Source: Citromicrobium sp. UBA3494 (lineage in GTDB: Bacteria; Pseudomonadota; Alphaproteobacteria; Sphingomonadales; Sphingomonadaceae). From it: a stretch of DNA of 64,000 nt. Positions 35,240-43,755 of this stretch are shown piece by piece. Where the stretch lies: NCBI GenBank assembly GCA_002377695.1, contig DFQH01000008.1:267731-331730 (forward strand), written 5' to 3'. Positions within the stretch are counted from its first letter, which is position 1; the number at the start of each line of letters is the position of its first letter. The notes below the pieces were generated by a model that saw nothing but the letters and a program-made list of their open reading frames with translations, did no database searches and was not told the origin of the DNA. The position numbers were made by a program, and so were the translations under genes.

Positions 35240-36187
35240 TTGACCCGCCAGCCGACCCGCGAAGGCGTGATCGCCGCAGCGCAGAGCATCGCGGACATCC
35301 TGCCGCCAACGCCGCTGCTGCCGGTGGAGATCGGCGGGAAGCAATGCTGGGTAAAGGCAGAAAGCCTGCAACCCGTGGGCGCTTTCAAGATCAGGGGCGG
35401 CTGGTGGCGGCTATCCAACCTGTCCCAAGACGAACGCAAACGCGGCGTGGTCGCGGTGTCCAGCGGCAACCACGCGCAGGGTGTGGCGTGGGCGGCGCGC
35501 AAGCTGGGTATCAAGGCCGCCATCGTGATGCCGCGCAATGCGCCCAAGGTGAAGCTTGAAGCGACAGAAGCGCTGGGCGCCGAAATCATCCTCTACGATC
35601 GTCCCGGCGAGGACCGCGACGAAGTTGCAGAGCGAGAGATCGAGAAACGCGGTGCGGTGCTGGTTCACGCCTTTGCCGATCCGTGGGTGATCGAAGGACA
35701 AGGCTCTGCGGGCATCGAAGCAACCGAACAGCTCGGCAGGCAGCCGTCCCTGATGCTCGCCTGCTGCGGAGGTGGCGGTTTGACCGCCGGGCTCACCCTC
35801 GCCTGTCCCGACAGCAAGGTCGTGCCGGTCGAGCCTTTCGGGTGGGACATGGTCGGGCAGGCGCTGGCGAAGGGCGAGATCGTGCAGGTCGCGCCCGATG
35901 CGCCGGATACGATCTGCGACGCACTCCAGCCGACCGCGACCAAGGCGATCAACCTCGCCGTGCTACAAGGTCGCGCAGGCCCGGGCGTCACCGTGACCGA
36001 TGACGAAGTGCGCGAGGCGCAGCGCTTCGCCTTCGCGCGGCTGGGCCTGGTGGTGGAGCCCGGTGGCGCGGCAGCCCTTGCGGCAGCCCTTGCCGGTAAG
36101 CTAGCGCTGGAAAACGATACGGTTATCATGCTGACGGGCCGCAATGTCGATCCTGCAGCCTATGCCGCCACCATCGATCCGCGCTGA
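35240..36187 (+). CDS. Threonine/serine dehydratase-like PLP enzyme
   Basis: Fold-type II PLP enzyme of 315 residues resembling threonine dehydratase or serine racemase. The PLP lysine lies in VGAFKIRGGWWRL; VSSGNHAQGVAWAAR and the phosphate-binding glycine loop ACCGGGGLTAG are clear. The regulatory C-terminal ACT domain of IlvA is absent. TTG at 35240 was chosen for AGGAAG eight bases upstream; a GTG at 35219 is possible. The reaction is probably threonine to 2-oxobutanoate or a related deamination. Confidence 0.85.
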   Translation: MTRQPTREGVIAAAQSIADILPPTPLLPVEIGGKQCWVKAESLQPVGAFKIRGGWWRLSNLSQDERKRGVVAVSSGNHAQGVAWAARKLGIKAAIVMPRNAPKVKLEATEALGAEIILYDRPGEDRDEVAEREIEKRGAVLVHAFADPWVIEGQGSAGIEATEQLGRQPSLMLACCGGGGLTAGLTLACPDSKVVPVEPFGWDMVGQALAKGEIVQVAPDAPDTICDALQPTATKAINLAVLQGRAGPGVTVTDDEVREAQRFAFARLGLVVEPGGAAALAAALAGKLALENDTVIMLTGRNVDPAAYAATIDPR

Positions 36188-36234
36188 CCCCCGGCGCATC
36201 ACAGACGAAGTACGCAACCGGAGATACCCCCATC

Positions 36235-37449
36235 ATGCCGCAAGGCGAAGCCCACATCATCGACCGTTCGGTCGTCCGCAAGAGTTCGGGCCTGAAGGAC
36301 ACGCTGCTCGACAAGGCCTTCGCAACCGCGTTTCGCGGGCTGGTCTACGCGCAGATCTGGGAAGACCCGGTGGTGGACATGGAAGGCCTCCAGATCGACG
36401 AGAGCAGCCGCGTGCTGTGTATCGCCAGCGGCAGCTGCAACGCCCTGAGCTATCTCACCGCCAACCCCGAGGCGATCACCGCGGTCGATCTCAACCGCGC
36501 GCATATCGCGCTGGGTCGCCTGAAGATCGCAGCGATCAACGCGCTGCCCAATTACGACCTGTTCCGCCGCTTCTTCGCGCATTCGGACTACAAGGAGAAT
36601 GTGGCGATCTACAAGGATCGCATCGCGCCGCTGCTGGACGATGAGAGCCGCAAGTACTGGGAAGGCCGCGACATTCGCGGGCGTCGCCGGATCACGCAGT
36701 TCCAGCGCGGCATCTACAAGCAGGGCCTGCTGGGCAACTTCATCGGCATGGCCCACCTGTTCGCCAAGCTGTACGGCGTGGACCTGCGCAAGGTGCTCGA
36801 AGCGCCCACGGTGGAAGAACAGCGCGCCATCTTCGAAAGCGAGCTGGCGCCGGTGTTCGACAAGAAGTTCGTCCGCTGGGTGACCAACCAGCCCGCCTCG
36901 CTGTTCGGCCTCGGCATTCCGCCTGCGCAATACGACGCGCTGGCCGGCGACGAGAAGATGGCCGAAGTGCTGCGCAAGCGGCTGGAAAAGCTGGCCTGCG
37001 ATTTCGACGTGAAGGACAACTACTTCGCGTGGCAGGCCTTCAACCGTGGCTACTCGAAGGACGAGGACGCGCCGCTGCCCCCGTATTTGCAGCGCGAGAA
37101 CTACCAGAACCTGCGCGAACGCGTTGCGAAGCTGAGCGTGCAGCGCGCCAACCTGTCCGAATTCCTCTCTTCCCAGCCAGCGATGAGCCTTGACCGCTAT
37201 GTCTTCCTCGACGCGCAGGACTGGATGGACGATCACCAGCTGACCAATCTGTGGCGCGAAGTCACGCGCACCGCCCGAACGGGGGCGCGGGTGCTCTTCC
37301 GCACGGCAGCCGAACCCAGCCTGCTTCCGGGCCGCGTGCCGAACGAAATCCTCGATCAGTGGACCTACCACGAAGACCTCTCGAAGGATCTGACGCAGCG
37401 CGACCGCAGCTCGATCTACGGCGGCGTGCACCTCTACGAGCTGAAGTGA
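36235..37449 (+). CDS. btaA: BtaA: SAM:diacylglycerol 3-amino-3-carboxypropyltransferase
   Basis: A 404-residue DUF3419-family protein. It transfers the aminocarboxypropyl group of S-adenosylmethionine to diacylglycerol, making diacylglyceryl homoserine. QIWEDPVVDMEGLQ, VLCIASGSCNALSYL and AVDLNRAHIALGRLK are the SAM-binding and family blocks. The stop overlaps the ATG of the next gene (TGATG), giving a btaAB operon. Together they make the betaine lipid DGTS, known from Rhodobacter and Sinorhizobium under phosphate limitation. Confidence 0.9.
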   Translation: MPQGEAHIIDRSVVRKSSGLKDTLLDKAFATAFRGLVYAQIWEDPVVDMEGLQIDESSRVLCIASGSCNALSYLTANPEAITAVDLNRAHIALGRLKIAAINALPNYDLFRRFFAHSDYKENVAIYKDRIAPLLDDESRKYWEGRDIRGRRRITQFQRGIYKQGLLGNFIGMAHLFAKLYGVDLRKVLEAPTVEEQRAIFESELAPVFDKKFVRWVTNQPASLFGLGIPPAQYDALAGDEKMAEVLRKRLEKLACDFDVKDNYFAWQAFNRGYSKDEDAPLPPYLQRENYQNLRERVAKLSVQRANLSEFLSSQPAMSLDRYVFLDAQDWMDDHQLTNLWREVTRTARTGARVLFRTAAEPSLLPGRVPNEILDQWTYHEDLSKDLTQRDRSSIYGGVHLYELK

Positions 37450-38111
37450 TGGCACCGGCGGGGGAGAAACACGATCACGCGGCGCTGATGGATTCGATCT
37501 ATCGCGGGCAGAAATACATCTACGATGTGACGCGCAAGTACTACCTGTTCGGGCGCGACGACCTGATCCGGGGTCTCGAATGCGAAGCAGGCGATGCGGT
37601 GCTGGAAATCGCCTGCGGGACAGGGCGCAACCTTGCCAAGGTGCAGCAGGCCTATCCGGGCACGAAGCTGTTCGGGATCGATATCTCCGCCGAAATGCTC
37701 AAGAGCGCGGCCGGAAAGCTTGGCACCAGCGCGATTCTCGCGCCGGCCGATGCGCGCCAGTTCGATGCGCGCGCGATGCTGGGCCGGCCGACCTTCGAAC
37801 GGGTGATCCTGTCCTATTCGGTATCCATGATACCCGACTGGGAACGCGCGATGCGCCATGCGGCGACTCTGGTTGCGCCGGGGGGGTCGCTGCACGTGGT
37901 CGATTTCGGCAGCTACAGCGCGCGCGACACGCTGGGCGCCCGCATCCTGAAGTGGTGGCTGAAGCAGTTCCACGTTTCGCCCCGGCTGAACCTGCCGGAC
38001 GTTGCGGCAGAGATCGGCGCACAGCCCGGCTGGCGACGCGAAGGGCGCGACGGGATGGGCGGTTACTACCGGCTGGAGCGGCTGTACCGCGAAGCCGGGG
38101 CAACGGATTGA
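37449..38111 (+). CDS. btaB: BtaB: diacylglyceryl homoserine N-methyltransferase
   Basis: A 220-residue SAM-dependent methyltransferase expected to trimethylate diacylglyceryl homoserine to the betaine lipid DGTS. VLEIACGTGRNLAKV is motif I, GIDISAEMLKSA the next, and SYSVSMIPDWERAM follows. Its coupling to btaA (one-base TGATG overlap) supports the assignment more than the methyltransferase fold alone. The two-gene layout matches the bacterial btaAB operon. Confidence 0.88.
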   Translation: MAPAGEKHDHAALMDSIYRGQKYIYDVTRKYYLFGRDDLIRGLECEAGDAVLEIACGTGRNLAKVQQAYPGTKLFGIDISAEMLKSAAGKLGTSAILAPADARQFDARAMLGRPTFERVILSYSVSMIPDWERAMRHAATLVAPGGSLHVVDFGSYSARDTLGARILKWWLKQFHVSPRLNLPDVAAEIGAQPGWRREGRDGMGGYYRLERLYREAGATD

Positions 38112-38161
38112 CAGGCCCGCTGCCCAGCGCCACGCTTGGCGCAAAATTTCAGGGGGAATGA

Positions 38162-38599
38162 ATGCAGGCTCAAATGCTCGCTCCGGGCGCGGTGCTCGTC
38201 GCATGGTCGCTGGTGATGCTGATCTGGATGGCGCTCACGCGCTTTCCCGCAATGGCGAAAATCAGCGACAAGCTGAAGGGTGCCAAGCGCGGCGGCCGCG
38301 GGCAGGATCTGGAAGGGGTCATCCCGGACAAGGTCAACTGGAAGGCGCATAACTACGCGCATCTGATGGAACAGCCTACGCTGTTCTACGCCACCATCGT
38401 GATCCTCGCGATCCTCGCCCCCAGCCCGCTCGCAATCCTGCTTGCGTGGATCTACGTGGGCCTGCGGATCGTCCATTCGATCTGGCAGGCGACAGTCAAC
38501 ATCGTGACGGTTCGCTTTCTTCTGTTTATCGCCTCGACTCTCGCGCTGATCGCCCTCGCGATCATGGCCCTCATTGCAACTCTCGGAGCGCCCTCATGA
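38162..38599 (+). CDS. MAPEG family membrane protein (first of a tandem pair)
   Basis: A 145-residue protein with four hydrophobic helices of the MAPEG family (membrane-associated proteins in eicosanoid and glutathione metabolism). VNWKAHNYAHLMEQPTLFYA is the family core, with Asn and Glu residues that contact glutathione in characterised members. AGGGGGA precedes the ATG. The stop overlaps the next start by four bases. Substrate unknown. Confidence 0.87.
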   Translation: MQAQMLAPGAVLVAWSLVMLIWMALTRFPAMAKISDKLKGAKRGGRGQDLEGVIPDKVNWKAHNYAHLMEQPTLFYATIVILAILAPSPLAILLAWIYVGLRIVHSIWQATVNIVTVRFLLFIASTLALIALAIMALIATLGAPS

Positions 38600-39030
38600 T
38601 CGGCATGACCATCCTGCAACCCGTCGTCGCGCTGATGATCTGGACTATGATCGTATGGGCATGGATGTACGCGGCGCGCATTCCGGCGATGCAGGCGAGC
38701 AAGGATATCGACACCAGGAACCTGCATGGCGGCACGGGCAAGGATCTCGACGGCGTGCTGCCCGACCGGGTGCAGTGGAAAGCGCACAACTACAACCACC
38801 TGCACGAACAGCCGACCGTGTTCTACGCGGTCGCCATCGTGCTGGCGATCATCGGCGCGGGCGACGGGGTCCCTGCCCTGCTGGCCTGGATCTATACCGG
38901 TCTGCGCGTGATCCACACGATCGTGCAGGTCACGGCAAACAAGGTGATGGTCCGCTTCGTCCTGTTCGCAGTTTCCAGCGTGGTGCTGATCGCGCTGATC
39001 GGCATCGCGGCGGCGCGGGTGTTTGGCTGA
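38596..39030 (+). CDS. MAPEG family membrane protein (second of a tandem pair)
   Basis: A 144-residue paralogue of the preceding protein: VQWKAHNYNHLHEQPTVFYA replaces the core of the first, and the flanking pattern (KDLDGVLPDR versus QDLEGVIPDK) is the same. It starts within the stop of the first gene (ATGA), so both are made together, perhaps as a mixed trimer. It ends four bases before the convergent trxB stop. Confidence 0.87.
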   Translation: MIGMTILQPVVALMIWTMIVWAWMYAARIPAMQASKDIDTRNLHGGTGKDLDGVLPDRVQWKAHNYNHLHEQPTVFYAVAIVLAIIGAGDGVPALLAWIYTGLRVIHTIVQVTANKVMVRFVLFAVSSVVLIALIGIAAARVFG

Positions 39031-39034
39031 GCTG

Positions 39035-40015
39035 CTACTCGGCCGCTTCGACGGCCGGTAGCTCTTCCTTCGCAAAGTCCATCGTCGCCAGGAACCGCTC
39101 CGCATCGAGCGCGGCCATGCAGCCGGTGCCCGCCGCCGTCACCGCCTGGCGATAGGTGTGGTCCATCACGTCGCCGCACGCGAACACGCCGGGAATCTCG
39201 GTCTTGGGCGTGCCGGGCTCGACCAGCAGGTAGCCGCTGTCGTCGGTCGGCAGCTGGTCCTTGAACAGCTCGGTCGCCGGAGCATGGCCGATCGCCACGA
39301 ACGCACCGTCGACCTCCAGCGTGCTCTCCTCGCCAGTCACGGTGTCCTTCAGGACGAGGTGGTGCAGCGAACCATTGTCGCCCGCCTCGAACCGCTCCAC
39401 GGTCTTGTTCCACAAGGGCGTGATCTTGTCCGAGGCAAACAGCCGCTCCTGCAGGATCTTCTCGGACCGCAGCTCGTCCCGGCGGTGGATCAGCGTCACA
39501 TCGTCCGAATGGTTGGTGAGGTAGAGCGCTTCCTCGACCGCGGTGTTGCCGCCGCCGATCACCGCGACCTTCTTGCCACGGTAGAAGAACCCGTCGCACG
39601 TTGCGCAGGCGGACACGCCCTTGCCGCCCAGTTCCTGCTCGCCCGGCACGCCCAGCCACTTGGCCGAGGCACCGGTCGCGATCACCACGGTGTCGCCGAT
39701 ATACTCGTCGCCGCTGTCGCCCACCGCGCGGAACGGAGGGCCATTCTTGAGGTCGATCTCGACAATCGTGTCCCAGTGCATTTTCGTGCCCACATGCTCC
39801 GCCTGCGCGCGCATCTGCTCCATCAGCCAGGGGCCCTGGATCACGTCGGCGAAGCCAGGGTAGTTCTCGACATCGGTGGTGATTGTCAGCTGGCCGCCGG
39901 GTTGCAGGCCCTGGACCATGACCGGCTCCAGCATGGCGCGCGCGCCATAGATGGCGGCGCTGTAGCCTGCCGGGCCGGAACCGATAATGAGCATCTTGGT
40001 GCGGTGCGTCGCCAT
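39035..40015 (-). CDS. trxB: Thioredoxin-disulfide reductase
   Basis: FAD- and NADPH-dependent reductase of thioredoxin, 326 residues. IIGSGPAGYSAAIYGAR binds FAD, the redox-active pair Cys137/Cys140 lies in CATCDGFFYRG, and VIGGGNTAVEEALYL binds NADPH; GVFACGDVMDHTYRQA closes the FAD site. The ATG at 40015 has GGAG about 11 bases upstream. It is convergent with the MAPEG pair. Confidence 0.95.
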   Translation of the reverse strand: MATHRTKMLIIGSGPAGYSAAIYGARAMLEPVMVQGLQPGGQLTITTDVENYPGFADVIQGPWLMEQMRAQAEHVGTKMHWDTIVEIDLKNGPPFRAVGDSGDEYIGDTVVIATGASAKWLGVPGEQELGGKGVSACATCDGFFYRGKKVAVIGGGNTAVEEALYLTNHSDDVTLIHRRDELRSEKILQERLFASDKITPLWNKTVERFEAGDNGSLHHLVLKDTVTGEESTLEVDGAFVAIGHAPATELFKDQLPTDDSGYLLVEPGTPKTEIPGVFACGDVMDHTYRQAVTAAGTGCMAALDAERFLATMDFAKEELPAVEAAE

Positions 40016-40078
40016 ATGCGCCACGTCTCCTGTCCGTCTAAAGTCTTGCGTCCAATATGGGGGCCGAGGCCCGCAGAG

Positions 40079-40861
40079 TCACGCCACGAAGCGCGACTGA
40101 AGCCGGTCGCGCAGCGCGTCGTCCACACCAATCGCTTGCGCCAGGAACGCGTCGAGCGAACCCCATTCGCCATCGACCACCTCCATAAAGCGGTCGAAAT
40201 AGGCCTCGCGCACCTGCATCAACTCGTTCACCGCATCGCGCGGCAGCGGGCCGAGCCGTTCCTCGATCCCCGGAAGCGACTGCCGCTCCAGAATCTCATA
40301 GGTGGGCGCGTCATTGGTGCGCAGGAATTCGGTGAGCATGTCGGCGCGCGACACGCCCAGGATGTGATGGAGCAGCGCAGCGGCAATGCCCGTGCGGTCC
40401 TTGCCCGCAAAGCAATGGACCAGGCTTGCCCCGTCCCTCTCCGCAAGCGCCCGCAGATATTGCCCGAAAATCGCCTGCATCGCCTTGTTCCCCGGCATGC
40501 GGGTATAGACCTTGAGCATGCGCCCGTGCGCGGCCTCGGCGGTGAGCTCCAGCGGCTGGTCGGGCTCGTGCGGGGGGCGCGAGCTGGTCTCGCCATCGTA
40601 GAACACCACTTCCCCATCCCACAGGTCCGGGCGGCGGCAGGGATGGCGTTCACGTTCCGCGTTGCCGCGCAGGTCGATCACCGTGCGGATGCCCAGCTCG
40701 GCCACGGTCGCCAGATCGCTCTCGCTCGCCTCGACATGCTGGCCAGAACGATAGAGCAGCCCGGAGACCACCCTGCCCCCACCCCGCGTGGGGTAGCCGC
40801 CGTAATCGCGGAAATTGTGGATGCCGTCGGTTGCGTAGAAGGTGGGAGAAGTCGCGCTCAT
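40079..40861 (-). CDS. Tyrosine-protein phosphatase (Y_phosphatase3 type)
   Basis: A 260-residue phosphatase with the HCX5R signature HCFAGKDRTG, catalytic Cys150 and Arg156. NFRDYGGYPTRGGGRV and GLLYRSGQ near the N-terminus are typical of this family, which dephosphorylates protein tyrosine or phosphoinositides in other bacteria. No kinase is nearby. It is divergent from the enoyl-CoA hydratase gene across 120 nt. Confidence 0.88.
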   Translation of the reverse strand: MSATSPTFYATDGIHNFRDYGGYPTRGGGRVVSGLLYRSGQHVEASESDLATVAELGIRTVIDLRGNAERERHPCRRPDLWDGEVVFYDGETSSRPPHEPDQPLELTAEAAHGRMLKVYTRMPGNKAMQAIFGQYLRALAERDGASLVHCFAGKDRTGIAAALLHHILGVSRADMLTEFLRTNDAPTYEILERQSLPGIEERLGPLPRDAVNELMQVREAYFDRFMEVVDGEWGSLDAFLAQAIGVDDALRDRLQSRFVA

Positions 40862-40981
40862 GCAAGTTCGGTGGCAGGGCGAACCCGTCCGCGCAAGCAC
40901 GCGACGCAAGATTTGCGGTTCTCCGGTGGCTGGGGCAAGGCTGCGCAAACAGAATCAACCCGCCGGGGGGAGAGGCCAAGA

Positions 40982-41776
40982 ATGTCCGAAGAAAACGCAC
41001 TGCTGGTCGAACACGTGGGCAAGGTGGTGAAGATCACGCTCAACCGGCCCGAGCGGATGAACGCCGTCACACCCGGCATGTTCGACGATCTGCGCGAGAT
41101 TCTGGACGGCCTCGATACCGCGAAGACGCGCGCAATGGTCATCACCGGGGCCGGTCGCGCGTTCTGCGCGGGTGCCGATATCAGCGGCAGGGGATCGGGG
41201 ACTGGCGGCAAACCAGGCGACACCTCGCGCAGCTCGCTCGAAAACCACTATAACCCCGGTATGCTCGCGCTGATGGAGGCCGACATTCCGGTCATCACCG
41301 CGGTCAATGGCGCGGCGGCGGGAATCGGTGCGACGCTCGCGCTGTCGGGCGACCTGATCGTGGCGGGCAAGTCGGCCTATTTCCTGCAGGCCTTCGTCAA
41401 TATCGGGCTCGTCCCGGACGGGGGCGGGACTTGGATTCTCCCCAAGGTCATGGGCCTGCCGCGTGCCATGGAGGCCATGCTGCTCGGCGAGCGGCTGCCT
41501 GCCGAGGATGCGTTCGCAATGGGCGCGATCAATCGCTGCGTCGAGGACGACAAGGTTCTCGAAGAAGCGATGGCCCTCGCCGAGCGGCTGGCAAGCGGGC
41601 CCACAGTGGCAATAGGCCAGATCCGCAAGCTGGCCCGCAATGCCCAAGGCAGCAGCCTGGCGGATGCGATGCAGGCGGAGGCGGAAGCTCAACAGATCGC
41701 GGGCAACACGCAGGATTTCATGATCGGCGCGCAGGCCTTCGCCACCAAGACGAAAGCCGAATTCAAGGGGAAGTAG
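40982..41776 (+). CDS. Enoyl-CoA hydratase/isomerase family protein
   Basis: A 264-residue crotonase-fold protein. KITLNRPERMNAVTPGMFDD, GAGRAFCAGADISGRG (oxyanion hole) and AVNGAAAGIGATLALSGDLI are the family blocks. The second conserved glutamate of hydratases is replaced in the LVPDGGGTWILP region by the aspartate type of isomerases, so the activity may be isomerase rather than hydratase. It is convergent with the CitE-like lyase gene, six bases apart. Confidence 0.88.
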   Translation: MSEENALLVEHVGKVVKITLNRPERMNAVTPGMFDDLREILDGLDTAKTRAMVITGAGRAFCAGADISGRGSGTGGKPGDTSRSSLENHYNPGMLALMEADIPVITAVNGAAAGIGATLALSGDLIVAGKSAYFLQAFVNIGLVPDGGGTWILPKVMGLPRAMEAMLLGERLPAEDAFAMGAINRCVEDDKVLEEAMALAERLASGPTVAIGQIRKLARNAQGSSLADAMQAEAEAQQIAGNTQDFMIGAQAFATKTKAEFKGK

Positions 41777-41782
41777 CGCCGC

Positions 41783-42706
41783 CTACTTCGCCGCAAGGCC
41801 GAGGATACCGCGCGCCTGCTTCAGGTGCGGGATATCCACCATTTCGCCATCGAGTTGCAGCGCACCCGAACCCGGGTTGTCCTCGAACAGGGCGACGATC
41901 CGGCGTGCGCGGTCCAGCTCTTCGTCGGAGGGTGTGAAGGCGCGATTGATCGGTTCGACCTGCGCGGGGTGGATACACATCATCCCGCGAAAACCCACCT
42001 TGCGTGCATCTTCGGGAACCCGCTTCATCCGCTCTTCATCGCGGAAATTGGGATCGATCGTCTCGATCGGTGCGATCCCGGCCGCGTGAGCCCCGGCCAG
42101 GCATAGCGTGCGGGCCAGCGCGAAGGGCTCCAGCAGATTGCCGTCCTCGTCCCGATTGGCGGATGCGCCAAAGGCTGCCGCAAGGTCTTCCGCGCCCCAG
42201 GTGAGTGCGTCGAGCCGGGGAACGCCTGCGTAATCGCCCAGCCGGAACAGCGCGGGCGCGGTTTCGGTGGCGACGGCAATCAGGCGGATCGATCCGGGCT
42301 CGATACCCGCAGACGCCTCCAGCGCGGTGAGGTAATGCCCCAGAAGACGCACCTCGTCCGGGGTCGCCTTGGGCAGCATGATGCCGTCGGGTCGGTGAGG
42401 CACCACCGCGACCAGATCGCGCAGCGCGTCGGACGTATCCATCGGATTGACCCGGACCCAGAGCGGCTTCGCGCGGTCCGCTTGCCCGAGCGCGCCTGCC
42501 ACATGATCGCGCGCATCGGGCTTGGCGCTCTCGGCGACGGAGTCTTCCAGATCGAGGATGATGAGATCCGCTTCGCCACCAAGCGCCTTTTCCAGCTTTC
42601 GCGGGCTGTCCCCCGGCACGAACAGGAGGGAACGGGCGGCCCATGGCTGGATGTTGCGGCCCGCGTCGGCGGAATGCGTCGCGGGGTTTTGCGGATCATG
42701 TGTCAT
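41783..42706 (-). CDS. CitE-like CoA ester lyase (HpcH/HpaI aldolase family)
   Basis: A 307-residue TIM-barrel lyase resembling citrate lyase beta subunit homologues. RSLLFVPGDSPRKLEKAL, DLIILDLEDSVAESAK (metal-binding acidic residue), LWVRVNPMDT and GFRGMMCIHPAQVEPIN are the family blocks. Standalone homologues often cleave malyl-CoA or methylmalyl-CoA or act as thioesterases. The ATG at 42706 was taken because the earlier start adds nine residues with no similarity. Confidence 0.87.
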   Translation of the reverse strand: MTHDPQNPATHSADAGRNIQPWAARSLLFVPGDSPRKLEKALGGEADLIILDLEDSVAESAKPDARDHVAGALGQADRAKPLWVRVNPMDTSDALRDLVAVVPHRPDGIMLPKATPDEVRLLGHYLTALEASAGIEPGSIRLIAVATETAPALFRLGDYAGVPRLDALTWGAEDLAAAFGASANRDEDGNLLEPFALARTLCLAGAHAAGIAPIETIDPNFRDEERMKRVPEDARKVGFRGMMCIHPAQVEPINRAFTPSDEELDRARRIVALFEDNPGSGALQLDGEMVDIPHLKQARGILGLAAK

Positions 42707-42751
42707 GGCCAGCGCCCTACCCCGGTCTGCCATGCGCTGCCAGAGGCAGCC

Positions 42752-43078
42752 TCAATCGAGACGACAGCGAACGGAAATATTGCGCGCGATCGCTTTGCGC
42801 TGCCCGGCACGCCGCCCCTCTGTTGACGACCAGTCCACCGTATAATCGATCGATTCGTAAATGGTCGAACGCGGCGTCCATGCATCAGCACAAGCCATCC
42901 GTGCGGCCATTTCAACCTTTGCTGCGAGTTCCCGCCGTGCCTTGTCGGCATCTGCAAGATACTCGGTCTCCACCCCGTTGCGGACCTCAACCAGAACCGC
43001 CCTTTCGGCCTGCTGGGCCTGGCCGGCCCCCGCCGCCAACGAAGCAATGCCCAAGGCCACTGCCAGTCTCGCTGCCAT
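42752..43078 (-). CDS. Small exported protein, possibly UrcA-like
   Basis: A 108-residue protein with a signal peptide ending near GAGQAQQ. The mature part is helical and contains two cysteines, one in ARMACADAW and the last in SVRCRLD. Its size, the ELAAKVEMAARMAC pattern and a C-terminal Cys resemble UrcA-family periplasmic proteins of Sphingomonadales and Caulobacterales, but the match is loose. GGGGAGTAGGGAA precedes the ATG. Confidence 0.6.
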   Translation of the reverse strand: MAARLAVALGIASLAAGAGQAQQAERAVLVEVRNGVETEYLADADKARRELAAKVEMAARMACADAWTPRSTIYESIDYTVDWSSTEGRRAGQRKAIARNISVRCRLD

Positions 43079-43149
43079 TTCCCTACTCCCCCTGACGCGA
43101 CGTTCTCCGGACGCCGCGCAACGGAAGGTCGCAAGTTCGCCGAAATCCG

Positions 43150-43755
43150 TCAAGCGGATGAGGAAGGCTGGCCGGATTCGGGATCGGACAGCGGGAGACC
43201 GCGCGCTTCTGCCAGATCGAGGCGCGTGTCGATGTCTTTCAAGGCGATGGGGTTCTCAGGCGCGATGCTCCTGGCCCCCGGTGCCCGCGCAAGCGATTGC
43301 GCCCCGCCCTGCCCGTCGAGGCTGGCCAGTGATGCAAAGTCCGCCCGCGCAAATCCCGCAGGTACACCGCTCGATCCGTCCGGATAGCGGGAAAAGAGGG
43401 TTTCTTGCGCCTGGGCGAGCGTCCGCAGGTGTGACGCGTCCACGAAAGGCATATCCGCCAGCATCACCACAAGGCGCGTGGCGGGCCCGCACGCTTCAAC
43501 GGCCGCGCGGATGGAGGTCGCCATGCCCCGGTCAGCGTCGGGATTGGCGATCGTGGTCCACCCTTCCCGCGCGAACGCCGCCTGCATCCCGTCGCGGCAG
43601 ATGAGGAGACGACGCTGGAACCCTGCCCGCTCGGCCGCGCGCGCGGCGTGATGCCACAGCGGATCGCCCGCCAGCTGAGCGGTCAGCTTGTCGCCATCGA
43701 ACCGGCGAGAACGCCCCGCTGCCAGAAGCGCGACCGCGATCGACGGGTCAGGCAT
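43150..43755 (-). CDS. mocA: MobA-like nucleotidyltransferase (molybdenum cofactor cytidylyltransferase type)
   Basis: A 201-residue NTP-transferase. ALLAAGRSRRFDGDKL is the nucleotide-binding loop, and VVMLADMPFVDASHL contains the metal-binding aspartate. Adjacent to XdhC, it is most likely the MocA type that makes the cytosine dinucleotide form of the molybdenum cofactor; the MobA type cannot be excluded from sequence alone. The ATG overlaps the XdhC gene's end by eight bases. Confidence 0.82.
   Translation of the reverse strand: MPDPSIAVALLAAGRSRRFDGDKLTAQLAGDPLWHHAARAAERAGFQRRLLICRDGMQAAFAREGWTTIANPDADRGMATSIRAAVEACGPATRLVVMLADMPFVDASHLRTLAQAQETLFSRYPDGSSGVPAGFARADFASLASLDGQGGAQSLARAPGARSIAPENPIALKDIDTRLDLAEARGLPLSDPESGQPSSSA

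Noticed and set aside
39158..40981. Long plus-strand open frame running in front of the enoyl-CoA hydratase
   Set aside because: It is antisense to trxB and the tyrosine phosphatase. Only the part from 40982 matches a protein family, with its own ribosome site.
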